Origin: Haloimpatiens massiliensis
Lineage (GTDB): Bacteria; Bacillota; Clostridia; Clostridiales; Clostridiaceae
Direction of reading: 5' to 3'
Length of the DNA stretch: 17,872 nucleotides
NCBI RefSeq assembly: GCF_900184255.1
Contig: NZ_LT854640.1
Coordinates: forward strand, 1,903,230 to 1,921,101
Shown: positions 6,505 through 14,579 of the stretch, piece after piece
Position numbering within the stretch: the stretch's first letter is position 1
How the letters are laid out: the number at the start of each line of letters is the position of its first letter
Position numbers and translations under genes: made by a program
The notes under the pieces: generated by a model
What the model was told of the DNA's origin: nothing
The model's database searches: none
Seen by the model: only the letters and a program-made list of their open reading frames with translations

Positions 6505-7932
6505 ATGAAAGTTCAATTATCAAATTTTTTAACTAAAAGTAAACCAATAATAAAACAACTAGTATCAATTCTTTCAAAACATTATAAATATGTATCTATT
6601 TTAGGGTCAGATAACTATGGAAAAGCATTTAATGTAAGAAGAACTAGTACAGATTTAAATGACTCTTTTTGGAATGAAAGGGGTTTTGTGTTAAGAGTAC
6701 ACAATGGAATAAATTACTCTGAACTATCATTTAATCAAATAGATAGTAATGTGGAACACATGGCAAAGTCCATGATAAAAACACTAGATAACCAATTAAA
6801 TAATTTAAAGAATTTAAAAACAAAAATTTCTCCTTACCCAATAATTAAAGAAGAGAAGTTAACAAAAACCTTTAATGGAGATGTAAATTTAGATTTTTCT
6901 TCTATGAGTAATGAAGAAATACTAGAAAAAATGAATTCTATAAAAAATGAAGCTTTAGTTCTTTCAGAATTTATCTTAGACTTTATAGTAAACTTTCAAT
7001 CTGTAAAGGTATCTAAAATATTCATATCTTCGGATAAAGATCTTGAACAATCCTATATATGGAGCGAAGCCATTCTTGCTAGCATTGCCAGAAAAGACTC
7101 TAAGACAAAATCTTATTACAAAACATTCTCAGGTCTTAAGGGACTTGAAGTTTTAGATGAAATGAAAGCTACGGTTAAACCTGTAGTTGATACCTGTGTA
7201 GAACTATTAAATTCTAGTGCTATAGAACCTGGTGAATATGAGGTAATATGTGATCCTCTAGTTTCAGGAATCATAGCTCATGAAGCTTTTGGTCATGGAG
7301 TAGAAATGGATATGTTTGTTAAAAACAGAGCAAAAGCAAAGGAATACATGAATAAAGAAGTAGCTTCTTCACTTGTGACCATGCACGATGGTTCTCGAAG
7401 CTGCGACCAGGTTTCTTCCTATCTTTTTGATGATGAAGGAGTTTTAGGTGGTAACACTGTGGTTATAGATAAAGGTATACTCAAAAGTGGATTTTCTGAC
7501 ACTTTATCTGCTTTAAAATTAAATATTAAATCTAGTGGAAACGGCAAAAGACAATCTTTTGAAAGAAAAGCTTATGCAAGAATGACAAACACATTTTTTG
7601 AAGGTGGAAATGATAACTTACAGGACATGATAGCATCTATAAAACACGGCTTTTTATTAGAGTGTGCAAACAGCGGAATGGAAGACCCTAAAAACTGGGG
7701 TATTCAATGCATAGTTACCTTGGGAAGAGAAATAAAAGATGGAAAGTTAACAGGGAAAATGGTATCTCCAGTTATATTGACAGGTTATGTTCCAGATGTT
7801 TTAAAATCTATCTCTATGCTTTCAAAAGATGTGGAATTAGAAGGTGTTGGAGCTTGTGGTAAAGGTTATAAAGAGTACGTAAAGGTATCCTGTGGAGGAC
7901 CATATATTAAAGCGAAAGTGAGGTTAGGATAA
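6505..7932 (+). CDS. tldD: TldD-like metalloprotease subunit
   Basis: From the ATG at 6505 (AAGGAGGGGG immediately upstream at 6491-6500) this encodes 475 residues, close to the roughly 480 of TldD; the frame is open further upstream but has no ribosome site there. The zinc motif HEAFGH (residues 259-264, the HExxxH of TldD) is intact. The C-terminal GYVPDVLKSISMLSKDVELEG...CGKG region is typical. By family knowledge, TldD and TldE form a cytoplasmic heterodimer that degrades unfolded or modified peptides, and in some hosts it matures or clears peptide antibiotics and CcdA-type antitoxins. TldD supplies the catalytic zinc. The stop overlaps the tldE start by one base (TAATG), implying translational coupling. 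No peptide precursor gene is adjacent. Confidence 0.92.
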   Translation: MKVQLSNFLTKSKPIIKQLVSILSKHYKYVSILGSDNYGKAFNVRRTSTDLNDSFWNERGFVLRVHNGINYSELSFNQIDSNVEHMAKSMIKTLDNQLNNLKNLKTKISPYPIIKEEKLTKTFNGDVNLDFSSMSNEEILEKMNSIKNEALVLSEFILDFIVNFQSVKVSKIFISSDKDLEQSYIWSEAILASIARKDSKTKSYYKTFSGLKGLEVLDEMKATVKPVVDTCVELLNSSAIEPGEYEVICDPLVSGIIAHEAFGHGVEMDMFVKNRAKAKEYMNKEVASSLVTMHDGSRSCDQVSSYLFDDEGVLGGNTVVIDKGILKSGFSDTLSALKLNIKSSGNGKRQSFERKAYARMTNTFFEGGNDNLQDMIASIKHGFLLECANSGMEDPKNWGIQCIVTLGREIKDGKLTGKMVSPVILTGYVPDVLKSISMLSKDVELEGVGACGKGYKEYVKVSCGGPYIKAKVRLG

Positions 7933-9233
7933 TGATTACTATTATAAAAAATATCTTATCGGCTAAAGATATAAGTGGATATAAAATAATAGAAAGTATT
8001 ACAGAATCTGTAGAGTTATTCTTTATAAAAAAAGAACTCCATATGGATAGAAGCAAAAAAGTTCACTATTTTAATGTAACAGTATATAAAAACTTTGAAG
8101 AAGATGGGAAAAAGTTTACCGGTTCCTCTACCTGTAATGTATATCCTACTATGACAGAAAAAGAAATAGATCATATACTAGAAGACGCTGCTTATTCTGC
8201 AAGTCTTATTAAAAATGAATTTTATCCTCTTCCAAAAGCATCAGGTAAAATTTCTGATATGATGGTTTCAAGTTTTGCTTCTCACGAACTCTCCTATTGG
8301 ATTCCTAAACTTACAGACGCAATATTTAAATATGACAATCATGAAAAAGGCTGCATAAATTCCTGTGAATTATTCTTAAATAAAATATACAACAGAATAG
8401 TTAATTCAGAAGGAATAGACGTAAATTATGAACAATACAAAGGTGAGTTAGAATTCATAGTTAATTGGAAAGAATCAGGAGAAGAAATTGAACTTTACAA
8501 ATTTATTAAATTCTCCGATTTTGATGAAAAATTTATATCTGGAAATATTAAAGAAATGTTGGAATTAGCAAGAGAAAAAGCTATAGCCACAACTACTGTT
8601 AAATCCGGAAAATATACATTACTATTAACCGGTTCTCCAGTAAAAGAACTATTCAGCTACTATTTTGCTAGATCTAATGTTTCTGCTGTATACGACCAAA
8701 TATCTCAGTGGAAAATAAACCAAAAGATACAAGGAGAAAATATCAAAGGTGATGCCATTACTATGGTTTTAAATCCTAAAATGAAAAACTCAATCTTTTC
8801 CGTACCTTATGATCAAGACGGTGTAGCTTTGGACAAAGTCACTATAATAGAAAATGGAGTACTAAATAATTATCACGGAAGCAATAGATATAGCTACTAT
8901 TTAAACCAACCTACCACAGGTTCTATTAATAATATGGAATTTTTAGGAGGTTCTAAAACAATAGAAGACTTAAAAAAATCACCTTACATTGAACTAGTAT
9001 CTTTCTCTGATTTCCAGCTTAATCCTCTAACTGGAGATTTCGGAGGAGAAATTAGACTAGGTTGGTATTTCGATGGAGAAAAAACTATTCCTATAACTGG
9101 TGGCTCCCTCTCTGGAAATATAAATGAAGTTCATAAGGAAATGTATTTATCTAAAGAACTTCAGCAATTTAATGGCTTTATAGGTCCCAAAACTGTTCAA
9201 ATGTTTGATTTAACTGTAGCAGGAATACAATAA
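7932..9233 (+). CDS. tldE: TldE/PmbA-like partner subunit
   Basis: This 433-residue protein starts at ATG 7932, sharing one base with the tldD stop codon. It has the overall TldD/PmbA fold signatures: GSSTCNVYPTMTEKEI near 55-70, LLLTGSPVKELFSYYFAR near 230-250, FSVPYDQDGVALDKVTIIENGVLNNYHG near 290-318 and the C-terminal GEIRLGWYFDGEKTIPITGGSLSGN. It lacks the HExxxH motif, as expected for the non-catalytic partner that shapes the substrate tunnel. It probably works only with the upstream gene product. A stem-loop at 9248-9291 follows. Confidence 0.9.
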   Translation: MITIIKNILSAKDISGYKIIESITESVELFFIKKELHMDRSKKVHYFNVTVYKNFEEDGKKFTGSSTCNVYPTMTEKEIDHILEDAAYSASLIKNEFYPLPKASGKISDMMVSSFASHELSYWIPKLTDAIFKYDNHEKGCINSCELFLNKIYNRIVNSEGIDVNYEQYKGELEFIVNWKESGEEIELYKFIKFSDFDEKFISGNIKEMLELAREKAIATTTVKSGKYTLLLTGSPVKELFSYYFARSNVSAVYDQISQWKINQKIQGENIKGDAITMVLNPKMKNSIFSVPYDQDGVALDKVTIIENGVLNNYHGSNRYSYYLNQPTTGSINNMEFLGGSKTIEDLKKSPYIELVSFSDFQLNPLTGDFGGEIRLGWYFDGEKTIPITGGSLSGNINEVHKEMYLSKELQQFNGFIGPKTVQMFDLTVAGIQ

Positions 9234-9247
9234 ATATTTATAAAAAT

Positions 9248-9291
9248 GGGAACATCCATAGATTTGTATAAACAACTTTGTGGATATTCCC
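9248..9291 (+). terminator. Stem-loop between tldE and the convergent Crp-type gene
   Basis: GGGAACATCCA and TGGATATTCCC pair over 11 positions with one C-A mismatch and a loop of about 22 nt, followed by TATTATTAC. The tail is not a pure T-tract, but the position 14 bp after the tldE stop and between convergent genes suggests termination, possibly in both directions. Confidence 0.5.
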
Positions 9292-9332
9292 TATTATTAC
9301 TGTAGTTAACTTATAGTAATACTATCTAATAT

Positions 9333-10028
9333 CTATTCGTAATGCCCCCCAGACATATCTTTCAATCTCTCATAATCCAATATTACTATTTCTTTATTAT
9401 TTTTCTTTATAATTCCACTGTCACATAAATCCTTAATCACCCTGTTTAGATGTCTATAACTAACTCCAAAAAAATTCGCTAGCTCAGTTAAATTATTAGT
9501 TTTTATTTCATCAATTAATCTATTGTTATTTTCATCAGATGTTATAGCTATTAAATAACTGGCAAACCTGTTTATAAAAGGATAAGCTTGATTTAAAGCT
9601 GATAAATTTGAAAATGTATAGAGTTTATGACTTAAATTTTCAATTACAAATCTTAGAAAAAGACTATCTTCGCTAGCATATTTTTTTACATCCTCTACAT
9701 TAATTCCTATTATAATAGCTTCATTTAAAGCTTCTACATTATTTTTAACTTTGTATTTTTTAAATAATTCTAAATCACCCACTATTGATAACGGAGTACT
9801 AAATCTTAACAATGTAGACTTGCCATTTAAAAGCAAATTGAATACTTTAAGCTTTCCTTTAACCAAAAAGTATATCCACTCTAATTCATCATCAATTTTA
9901 CAAATCATCTCTCCTTTTTCACAAAGAAAAAGTTTCATATATGGAGACATATCCTTATCAAATATAGTATCCAGTTGAAATTTATCTATATAATGTTTCA
10001 TTAAATTTTTATCATTAAGTAATTTCAT
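9333..10028 (-). CDS. Crp/Fnr-family transcriptional regulator (YeiL-like)
   Basis: This 231-residue protein has an N-terminal cyclic-nucleotide-binding-type beta-roll (about residues 20-125, with EWIYFLVKGKLKVFNLLLNGK and IVGDLELF), a long connector helix (about 127-165) and a C-terminal winged HTH (about 178-208, with NLTELANFFGVSYRHLNRVIKDLC). The arrangement recalls YeiL-type members of the Crp/Fnr superfamily. It lacks the FGELAL motif residues that contact cAMP in Crp and has no obvious Fnr cysteine cluster, so its ligand is unknown. ATG 10028 has GAGGTGAT upstream. An insertion sequence begins 24 bp upstream of the start codon, so its original promoter is now beyond 11860. It may be silent or driven from the IS. 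Confidence 0.85.
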   Translation of the reverse strand: MKLLNDKNLMKHYIDKFQLDTIFDKDMSPYMKLFLCEKGEMICKIDDELEWIYFLVKGKLKVFNLLLNGKSTLLRFSTPLSIVGDLELFKKYKVKNNVEALNEAIIIGINVEDVKKYASEDSLFLRFVIENLSHKLYTFSNLSALNQAYPFINRFASYLIAITSDENNNRLIDEIKTNNLTELANFFGVSYRHLNRVIKDLCDSGIIKKNNKEIVILDYERLKDMSGGHYE

Positions 10029-10043
10029 AAAATTATCACCTCT

Positions 10044-10051
10044 ATAAATTC
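10044..10051. repeat. Target-site duplication, left copy
   Basis: ATAAATTC directly borders the left end of the insertion sequence and is repeated exactly at 11861-11868. Eight base pairs is the duplication length expected for IS6-family transposition. Confidence 0.85.
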
Positions 10052-10152
10052 GTTAGTGTAAAGTTTTTTTACACTATTTTTATAAAATTTCTTTATATAT
10101 CAAGGGTTACAGAGTTTTTTAAATAAAAAAACAATGACCCCCTTTTTTATGC

Positions 10153-10158
10153 TATAAT
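10153..10158 (+). promoter_or_regulatory. -10 box of the transposase promoter
   Basis: TATAAT lies 45 bp before the transposase ATG, with an AAAGGATG ribosome site between. A convincing -35 is not visible in the pyrimidine-rich run before it. Confidence 0.45.
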
Positions 10159-10202
10159 TGAATCGCCAAAACACAAAAATAACATGAAAGGATGTCATTG
10201 CT

Positions 10203-11642
10203 ATGGATTCAATTATAACTTATTTAATTTCCTATAATCAATATCTTTTAAAAATAATTTATCAATTACTTATGTTTATTTGTAAATACATTCCTCTTAA
10301 GCAGTGGGCTTTTGAGGATTCACATAGTCCCGAATATCAAAAATTCAAAGTGGATAAACTACCTAAAATTGTTCGTTTTGAAAAGGTAGACTATCAACTT
10401 CTTTTAGCTTACTATAAACATAAATATAATAAACTAACCAAACCTGTTCAGAGACGTAATGGGAAGTCCGTCCCTGAAAATATCCTATGTCCTAAATGCG
10501 GTGCCCCTCACCAGTATATCTACGATAATAATGGCTCTAGAGGTCAATACCAGTGCAAGGTTTGTGGTCAAAATTTTAATGAAAGTAACCACACTACTAA
10601 ACCTATAGTATTTAGTTGTCCTTATTGCGGACAAACTCTTTCTTCAAAGAAAGATCGTAAGCATTTTAGAATACATAAATGTGTTAATCCTAAGTGTTCC
10701 TACTACCGCAAGAACTTAGACAAACTGCCTAAAGACTTAAGTGACGCTGATAAACACAAGTACAAGCTCCACTACATCTATCGTGAGTTCACCATAGATT
10801 TCTTCAAAATGGACTTACATGAACTTCCTTCTAGAGCAATTAACTTTAAGTATAAGAAGTTCAATGCCCACATTATGGGGCTTTGCCTTACTTATCACGT
10901 TAATCTTAAGCTATCTACTAGGCAGACAGCACATGCCTTGGAGGAAGTACATGGTATAAAGATTTCACATACAATGATTGCTAATTATGCTATGACTGCT
11001 GCCGCAGTTATAAAGCCATTTGTAGATACTTTTGACTATAATCCTTCTAACATCCTTTCTGCTGATGAAACATACATTAAGGTAAAAGGCATAAAGCATT
11101 ATGTTTGGATTATCATGGATGCTTGTAAAAAGTCTATTCTTGGCTACCAAGTATCCGATACTCGTGCTGTAGGTCCATGTATCCTCGCTATGCGTATGGC
11201 TTTTGAGAAGTTTAAAAACTTCCCTAATAAAGCCTTAAAATTCATTGCAGATGGCTATAGTGCCTACCCTCTTGCAAGTCAGCAGTGTAAACTCGTTAAT
11301 GGCTGGGACTTTGATGTTACTCAAGTTATCGGACTCACCAATAATGATGCTGTATCCACCGAATTTCGTTGGGTAAAGCAAGTAGTAGAACGGCTTAACC
11401 GCACCTTCAAGTCTTCTTATCGCGTTACCTGCGGTTATGGAAGCGAGAATGGTGCACTTTATGGCGTTTCCCTTTGGGTTGCCTATTATAACTTTCTACG
11501 TCCTCATCCTTATAACTACTGGAAGCCACTAAATGAGATAGATATTTTAACTAATGCGGGCAATATGCCTGCTAAGTGGCAATTACTTATTTACCTTGGT
11601 CAACAAACAATATTAAAGATGCAAACTGAAAATTCTGCTTAA
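10203..11642 (+). CDS. IS6/IS240-like DDE transposase with two zinc ribbons
   Basis: This 479-residue transposase has two N-terminal zinc-ribbon pairs: CPKCG at 96-100 with CKVCG at 118-122, and CPYCG at 139-143 with C160/C165. A helical HTH-like region follows (about 225-262, with LSTRQTAHALEEVHGI). The catalytic domain is DDE_Tnp_IS240-like, with likely acidic triad D288 (SADETYIKVKG), D350 (FIADGYSAY) and E396 (VVERLNRTFK), followed by YNFLRPH. Classic IS6 transposases are about 230 residues, so this is a long variant with extra zinc ribbons. Codon use is somewhat richer in C and G than the neighbours, in keeping with foreign origin. It lies inside well-defined IS ends. Confidence 0.9.
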   Translation: MDSIITYLISYNQYLLKIIYQLLMFICKYIPLKQWAFEDSHSPEYQKFKVDKLPKIVRFEKVDYQLLLAYYKHKYNKLTKPVQRRNGKSVPENILCPKCGAPHQYIYDNNGSRGQYQCKVCGQNFNESNHTTKPIVFSCPYCGQTLSSKKDRKHFRIHKCVNPKCSYYRKNLDKLPKDLSDADKHKYKLHYIYREFTIDFFKMDLHELPSRAINFKYKKFNAHIMGLCLTYHVNLKLSTRQTAHALEEVHGIKISHTMIANYAMTAAAVIKPFVDTFDYNPSNILSADETYIKVKGIKHYVWIIMDACKKSILGYQVSDTRAVGPCILAMRMAFEKFKNFPNKALKFIADGYSAYPLASQQCKLVNGWDFDVTQVIGLTNNDAVSTEFRWVKQVVERLNRTFKSSYRVTCGYGSENGALYGVSLWVAYYNFLRPHPYNYWKPLNEIDILTNAGNMPAKWQLLIYLGQQTILKMQTENSA

Positions 11643-11860
11643 TTTAGTTGTAAAGTAAATATGGGATATTTATTAACCACTACGTGAATAACTCAATGTA
11701 GAGATTACTAATATCAAAAATTTTCCTTCACTCAAAAGGATTTTTTGTCATGCCTAAAATTCGTTATTTCATCTTCAAATCACAAAGTATTTTATTATTC
11801 TGCGTCCTTCGGGCAAAACATTTTTAAACTTAGCTTTTTCATATTTCACTTTACACTATC

Positions 11861-11868
11861 ATAAATTC
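11861..11868. repeat. Target-site duplication, right copy
   Basis: Exact repeat of ATAAATTC at 10044-10051, immediately outside the right terminal inverted repeat. Confidence 0.85.
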
Positions 11869-11870
11869 TA

Positions 11871-11876
11871 GTATAA
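11871..11876 (-). promoter_or_regulatory. Possible original -10 of the Crp-type gene, stranded beyond the IS
   Basis: On the minus strand TATACT lies here. If the IS and one duplication are removed, this box would fall 27 nt upstream of the regulator ATG, with the duplicated ATAAATTC near the start of transcription. The -35 position falls inside the preceding terminator and is poor, so the assignment is tentative. Confidence 0.35.
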
Positions 11877-11881
11877 CTGCT

Positions 11882-11915
11882 ATAAAAAAAATAAAATAGG
11901 ACATAAGTCCTATTT
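11882..11915 (-). terminator. Terminator of the gal operon
   Basis: On the minus strand AAATAGGAC and GTCCTATTT form a perfect 9-bp stem with a 4-nt loop, followed by TATTTTTTTTATA. It is the first strong terminator after galK, beyond the palindromic repeat, and separates the gal genes from the Crp-type regulator. Confidence 0.8.
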
Positions 11916-12076
11916 AGGCACATTCAAATAAATAACAAGTCAGTATGCTAGTATATTTTGCGTCATACTGCGTCAGCAGACCCCACCGATAGTTCTACTA
12001 GCGGCGGAACCTGCTTCCTTGTCTGACACAAAATATACCTGCATCTTTGACTTGTTATTTATTTTCATGTACCTTA
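11915..12076. repeat. 162-bp palindromic intergenic repeat
   Basis: Two arms of about 50 bp (TAGGCACATTCAAATAAATA... on the left, and TAAGGTACATGAAAATAAATA... on the other strand from the right) pair over most of their length. They enclose a GC-rich core with further short stems. A decayed end of the same family is at 3899-3931. The core shares CAGGTTC(CGC)CGCTAG-like sequence with the core of the 4739-5053 element. No ORF is present. The whole unit would fold into one long hairpin in RNA, so it may also affect galK mRNA 3' ends. Confidence 0.75.
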
Positions 12077-12141
12077 TTACTTTCTATTATCAACTTCTTT
12101 AAATTTCAACTAAATCTCATACTTTTTATTTTCTATATAAA

Positions 12142-13299
12142 CTAAATTTCTCTACTTCCTTCTCCAATTCCTGTAACATAAAATTCAGGATAGTACCCTA
12201 TTATACAGAAGTAGCTTTCTTTCAATTTTTTCATGAATTTAGTAATATCATCCTTATGAACTATAGCTATTGCACAACCTCCAAAACCAGCTCCTGTCAT
12301 TCGTGCGCCAATGCATCCTTCTATTTTTAATGCTTCATATACTATGGTATCTAGCTCTTTTCCTGTAACTTCATATAAATTCTTAAGCGAATTGTGAGAT
12401 TCTACCAAAAGCTTCCCAAATTCCTGTAAATTTCCCTCTGATAACTTTCTAAAAGCATCCTTTACTCTGTAATTTTCAAGCACTGCATGTTCTGCTCTTT
12501 TTCTTATATCCTCATCCTCTATAATTTCTTTAACTTTTTTAAATTCTTCAGGTGTTAATTCACATAGGTATTTTATATTTTTTTTAGTTTTAATTATCTC
12601 CAGAGCCTTTTCACATTCTTCTCTTCTTTTATTATATTTTGATTCATTTAGTTCTCTTCTCTTTTTTGTATTCATTATAACTAATGTATAATCTTTCAAA
12701 TCTACTGGAGCATACTTATACTCCAGTGTATTACAATTTAATAAAATGCCTTTACTAGCCTTACCCATGCCCACTGCAAATTGATCCATTATACCACAGT
12801 TTACTCCTACAAACTTATTTTCAGCTTCCTGCGCTATTTTTACTAAATCTATTTTAGAAATTTCTCCCTCATTAAATAATCTATTAATCATTTCGCCTAT
12901 TAAAAGTTCTAAGGATGCTGAAGATGATAATCCTGACCCATTAGGTATATTACCGCTTATTAAAATATCCATGCCGCCTACTTTATATCCCTTATTCTTC
13001 ATTATACTGATAACACCTTTGGGATAATTAGCCCAATCATCTTCTTTTCTATACCCTAACTCATCTACATTTGTCTCAACCTTAAGCTTAAAATTAGTAG
13101 ATACAAAATTTATCTTATTATCGCATCTTTCTCTAACAATACCATAAGTTCCAAGCTCTATAGCACAAGGAAATACATAGCCACCATTGTAATCTATATG
13201 CTCACCTATTAAATTCACCCTTCCTGGCGAATGGAAAACTCTCATTTCTCCAGCACCATAAATATTTTCAAATTTTTTCTTTAATTCTCTTAACTCCAT
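12142..13299 (-). CDS. galK: Galactokinase
   Basis: This is a 385-residue GHMP kinase that phosphorylates galactose at C1 with ATP, the first committed step of the Leloir pathway. It has the galactokinase signature GRVNLIGEHIDYNGG (residues 26-40), the ATP loop GNIPNGSGLSSSASLE (115-130), the catalytic aspartate in NCGIMDQFAVG (D171) and the C-terminal MTGAGFGGCAIAI (about 337-349). The length is normal for bacterial GalK. ATG 13299 is preceded by AAGGGGTGGG. It follows galT by 54 bp on the same strand and so is the last gene of the gal operon. No galE or galM is visible in the window, so the epimerase must be elsewhere. Confidence 0.95.
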   Translation of the reverse strand: MELRELKKKFENIYGAGEMRVFHSPGRVNLIGEHIDYNGGYVFPCAIELGTYGIVRERCDNKINFVSTNFKLKVETNVDELGYRKEDDWANYPKGVISIMKNKGYKVGGMDILISGNIPNGSGLSSSASLELLIGEMINRLFNEGEISKIDLVKIAQEAENKFVGVNCGIMDQFAVGMGKASKGILLNCNTLEYKYAPVDLKDYTLVIMNTKKRRELNESKYNKRREECEKALEIIKTKKNIKYLCELTPEEFKKVKEIIEDEDIRKRAEHAVLENYRVKDAFRKLSEGNLQEFGKLLVESHNSLKNLYEVTGKELDTIVYEALKIEGCIGARMTGAGFGGCAIAIVHKDDITKFMKKLKESYFCIIGYYPEFYVTGIGEGSREI

Positions 13300-13353
13300 T
13301 TAACCCACCCCTTAATGCTAAATCATCCTGGTATTTTAAAACTCTTTAAAATT

Positions 13354-14391
13354 TTATTTGCAATTCTTTAAATATCTTTTATAAGCTTCTCTAAGTTCTT
13401 CTGCACACTCCTCTACAGCTCTTGGATTACATGCTGCCCATGCTCCCATTTCTGATGATGCATAATACTTTATTTTATTTTCAGACCTTAGGGGAGTATA
13501 AAATTCCACATGGAAATGATAATAATCATTATAATTTCCATATTCAGGTGAGTTTACTGGTGCTTGATGTATACACATCATATATGGAAATTTTTTATTA
13601 AATAATGCATCAAAAGTACCTGTAACTTTTTTCAATATATCTGCAAAATCATTCTTTTCTTCATCCGTAAAGTGAATCATAGCACTTTTGTGGTTTTTGC
13701 TCACAATAAACATGCCATAAGGATAGTCAGTAAAAAATGGTAAGTATGCTACAAAACTGCCATTCTCAACTATTATTCTTTTCTTAAATTCTTCTTCCTC
13801 TTTGTTCATTCTACATATTAAACATTCATTGTTTTTTTCATAATATTCTCTGCAAGATTCTAATTCAGTCTTTATCTTCAAAGGCATCTTTGAATAAGCG
13901 TATATTTGTCCATGAGGATGAGGCATAGTTACACCTACTTCTTCTCCTCTATTTTCAAATTTAAATATATATTTTATTTTTTTATCTTTACTTAATTCAG
14001 TATATCTTTCACACCATAAATCCACTAACTTTCTTATATGTTCTACTGATAATTCTGGAAGAGTTACTGTATGCTTTGGAGAATATAATATTACCTCACA
14101 TTTTCCATAAGCTCTATCGGTTTTATAGATACCTTCTTCTAAAATTTTACCTGTTTTCTCTACTCCTAATTGCTCTTGAGCAAAATTTGAACCTACTTTA
14201 TCTGGTTCGGGTGGATTTTCCATGAGTGCTGGAAAATCATTATCGTATTTTAAAACCTGATATTCCTCTGGAACCTTTCCTGAACCTGGACAAAATGGAC
14301 ACCACTCCTTTGGCATTTGAGGTCTATTTTGTCTATGTGAAGCTACCATTACCCAATCTTTTAACAATGGGTTCCATCTTAATTCTGCCAT
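13354..14391 (-). CDS. galT: Galactose-1-phosphate uridylyltransferase, class I
   Basis: GalT exchanges UMP between UDP-glucose and galactose-1-phosphate. The 345-residue protein has the class I layout: NRPQMP (residues 22-27), a zinc pair in CPFC (31-34), the active-site HPHGQIYA (158-165, nucleophile probably H160), a second zinc-type pair in CLIC, and HFHVEFYTPL near the C-terminus. It belongs to the HIT superfamily. This form is typical of Gram-negatives and clostridia, unlike the unrelated-length GalT of bacilli. ATG 14391 has AAAGGGGGAATTA upstream. A LacI-type operator (14408-14419) lies 17 bp before the start, so binding would block transcription or elongation into galT-galK. Confidence 0.95.
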   Translation of the reverse strand: MAELRWNPLLKDWVMVASHRQNRPQMPKEWCPFCPGSGKVPEEYQVLKYDNDFPALMENPPEPDKVGSNFAQEQLGVEKTGKILEEGIYKTDRAYGKCEVILYSPKHTVTLPELSVEHIRKLVDLWCERYTELSKDKKIKYIFKFENRGEEVGVTMPHPHGQIYAYSKMPLKIKTELESCREYYEKNNECLICRMNKEEEEFKKRIIVENGSFVAYLPFFTDYPYGMFIVSKNHKSAMIHFTDEEKNDFADILKKVTGTFDALFNKKFPYMMCIHQAPVNSPEYGNYNDYYHFHVEFYTPLRSENKIKYYASSEMGAWAACNPRAVEECAEELREAYKRYLKNCK

Positions 14392-14407
14392 ATTAATTCC
14401 CCCTTTG

Positions 14408-14419
14408 GAAAACCTTTTC
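14408..14419. promoter_or_regulatory. LacI-type operator before galT
   Basis: GAAAACCTTTTC is identical to the 12-mer at 15608-15619 downstream of the galR promoter. It is a near-perfect palindrome (GAAAA-CC-TTTTC) of the half-site type bound by LacI/GalR proteins. It sits between the galR-galT intergenic structures and the galT ribosome site. Confidence 0.7.
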
Positions 14420-14431
14420 TGTTTTTCTATT

Positions 14432-14450
14432 TTTAAAGTCTAACTTTAAA
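14432..14450. promoter_or_regulatory. Second palindrome upstream of galT
   Basis: TTTAAAGT and ACTTTAAA form a perfect 8-bp inverted repeat around CTA, 12 bp from the LacI-type operator. TTGAAA on the minus strand (14459-14464) lies just upstream but has no good -10 at 17 bp. It could be a second regulator site; evidence is symmetry and position only. Confidence 0.35.
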
Positions 14451-14504
14451 ATGACACATTTCAAAGCCAGACTTAATTACTCCTTTAGTAAAACATAACC
14501 TTAT

Positions 14505-14579
14505 ACCATGTCTAGAAACACCAACGCTCACTCCTCTATAAGATAAAAATAAGAGCGCCCCATCCCTAGTTAACATGGT
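14505..14579 (-). other. Structured stem-loop directly after the galR stop codon
   Basis: In the minus-strand RNA, ACCATGT pairs with ACATGGT (plus 14573-14579 and 14505-14511), CTAG with CTAG (14566-14569 and 14512-14515), and CGCTC with GAGCG (14553-14557 and 14525-14529). This forms a nested hairpin of about 75 nt that begins one base after the galR stop codon. There is no clean U-tract. It may be a weak terminator, an RNA processing site between galR and galT-galK, or another member of the palindromic repeats. Confidence 0.5.

Larger units (their letters stand above)
10052..11860 (+). mobile_element. Complete IS6/IS240-like insertion sequence
   Basis: The 1809-bp element has terminal inverted repeats GTTAGTGTAAAGT (10052-10064) and, on the other strand, GATAGTGTAAAGT (11848-11860), 12 of 13 matching. 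It is flanked by an exact 8-bp direct repeat ATAAATTC. It holds one transposase ORF and about 220 bp of noncoding 3' sequence. The ends resemble IS240-type termini (...GTGCAAAGTTT by family knowledge), and the 8-bp duplication fits IS6. The left end is itself palindromic, because TAGTGTAAA is repeated inverted at 10068-10076. The intact ORF, near-identical ends and perfect duplication suggest a fairly recent insertion. Confidence 0.85.

Noticed and set aside
10054..10076. TAGTGTAAA-N5-TTTACACTA palindrome as operator of the Crp-type regulator
   Set aside because: It lies inside the insertion sequence: the outer half is the terminal inverted repeat, which recurs at 11848-11860. It is an IS end, not a native operator.
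11711..11748. Terminator-like TCCTT/AAGGA with T-tract after the transposase
   Set aside because: Only a 5-bp AT-rich stem; too weak to call, although some termination there is possible.
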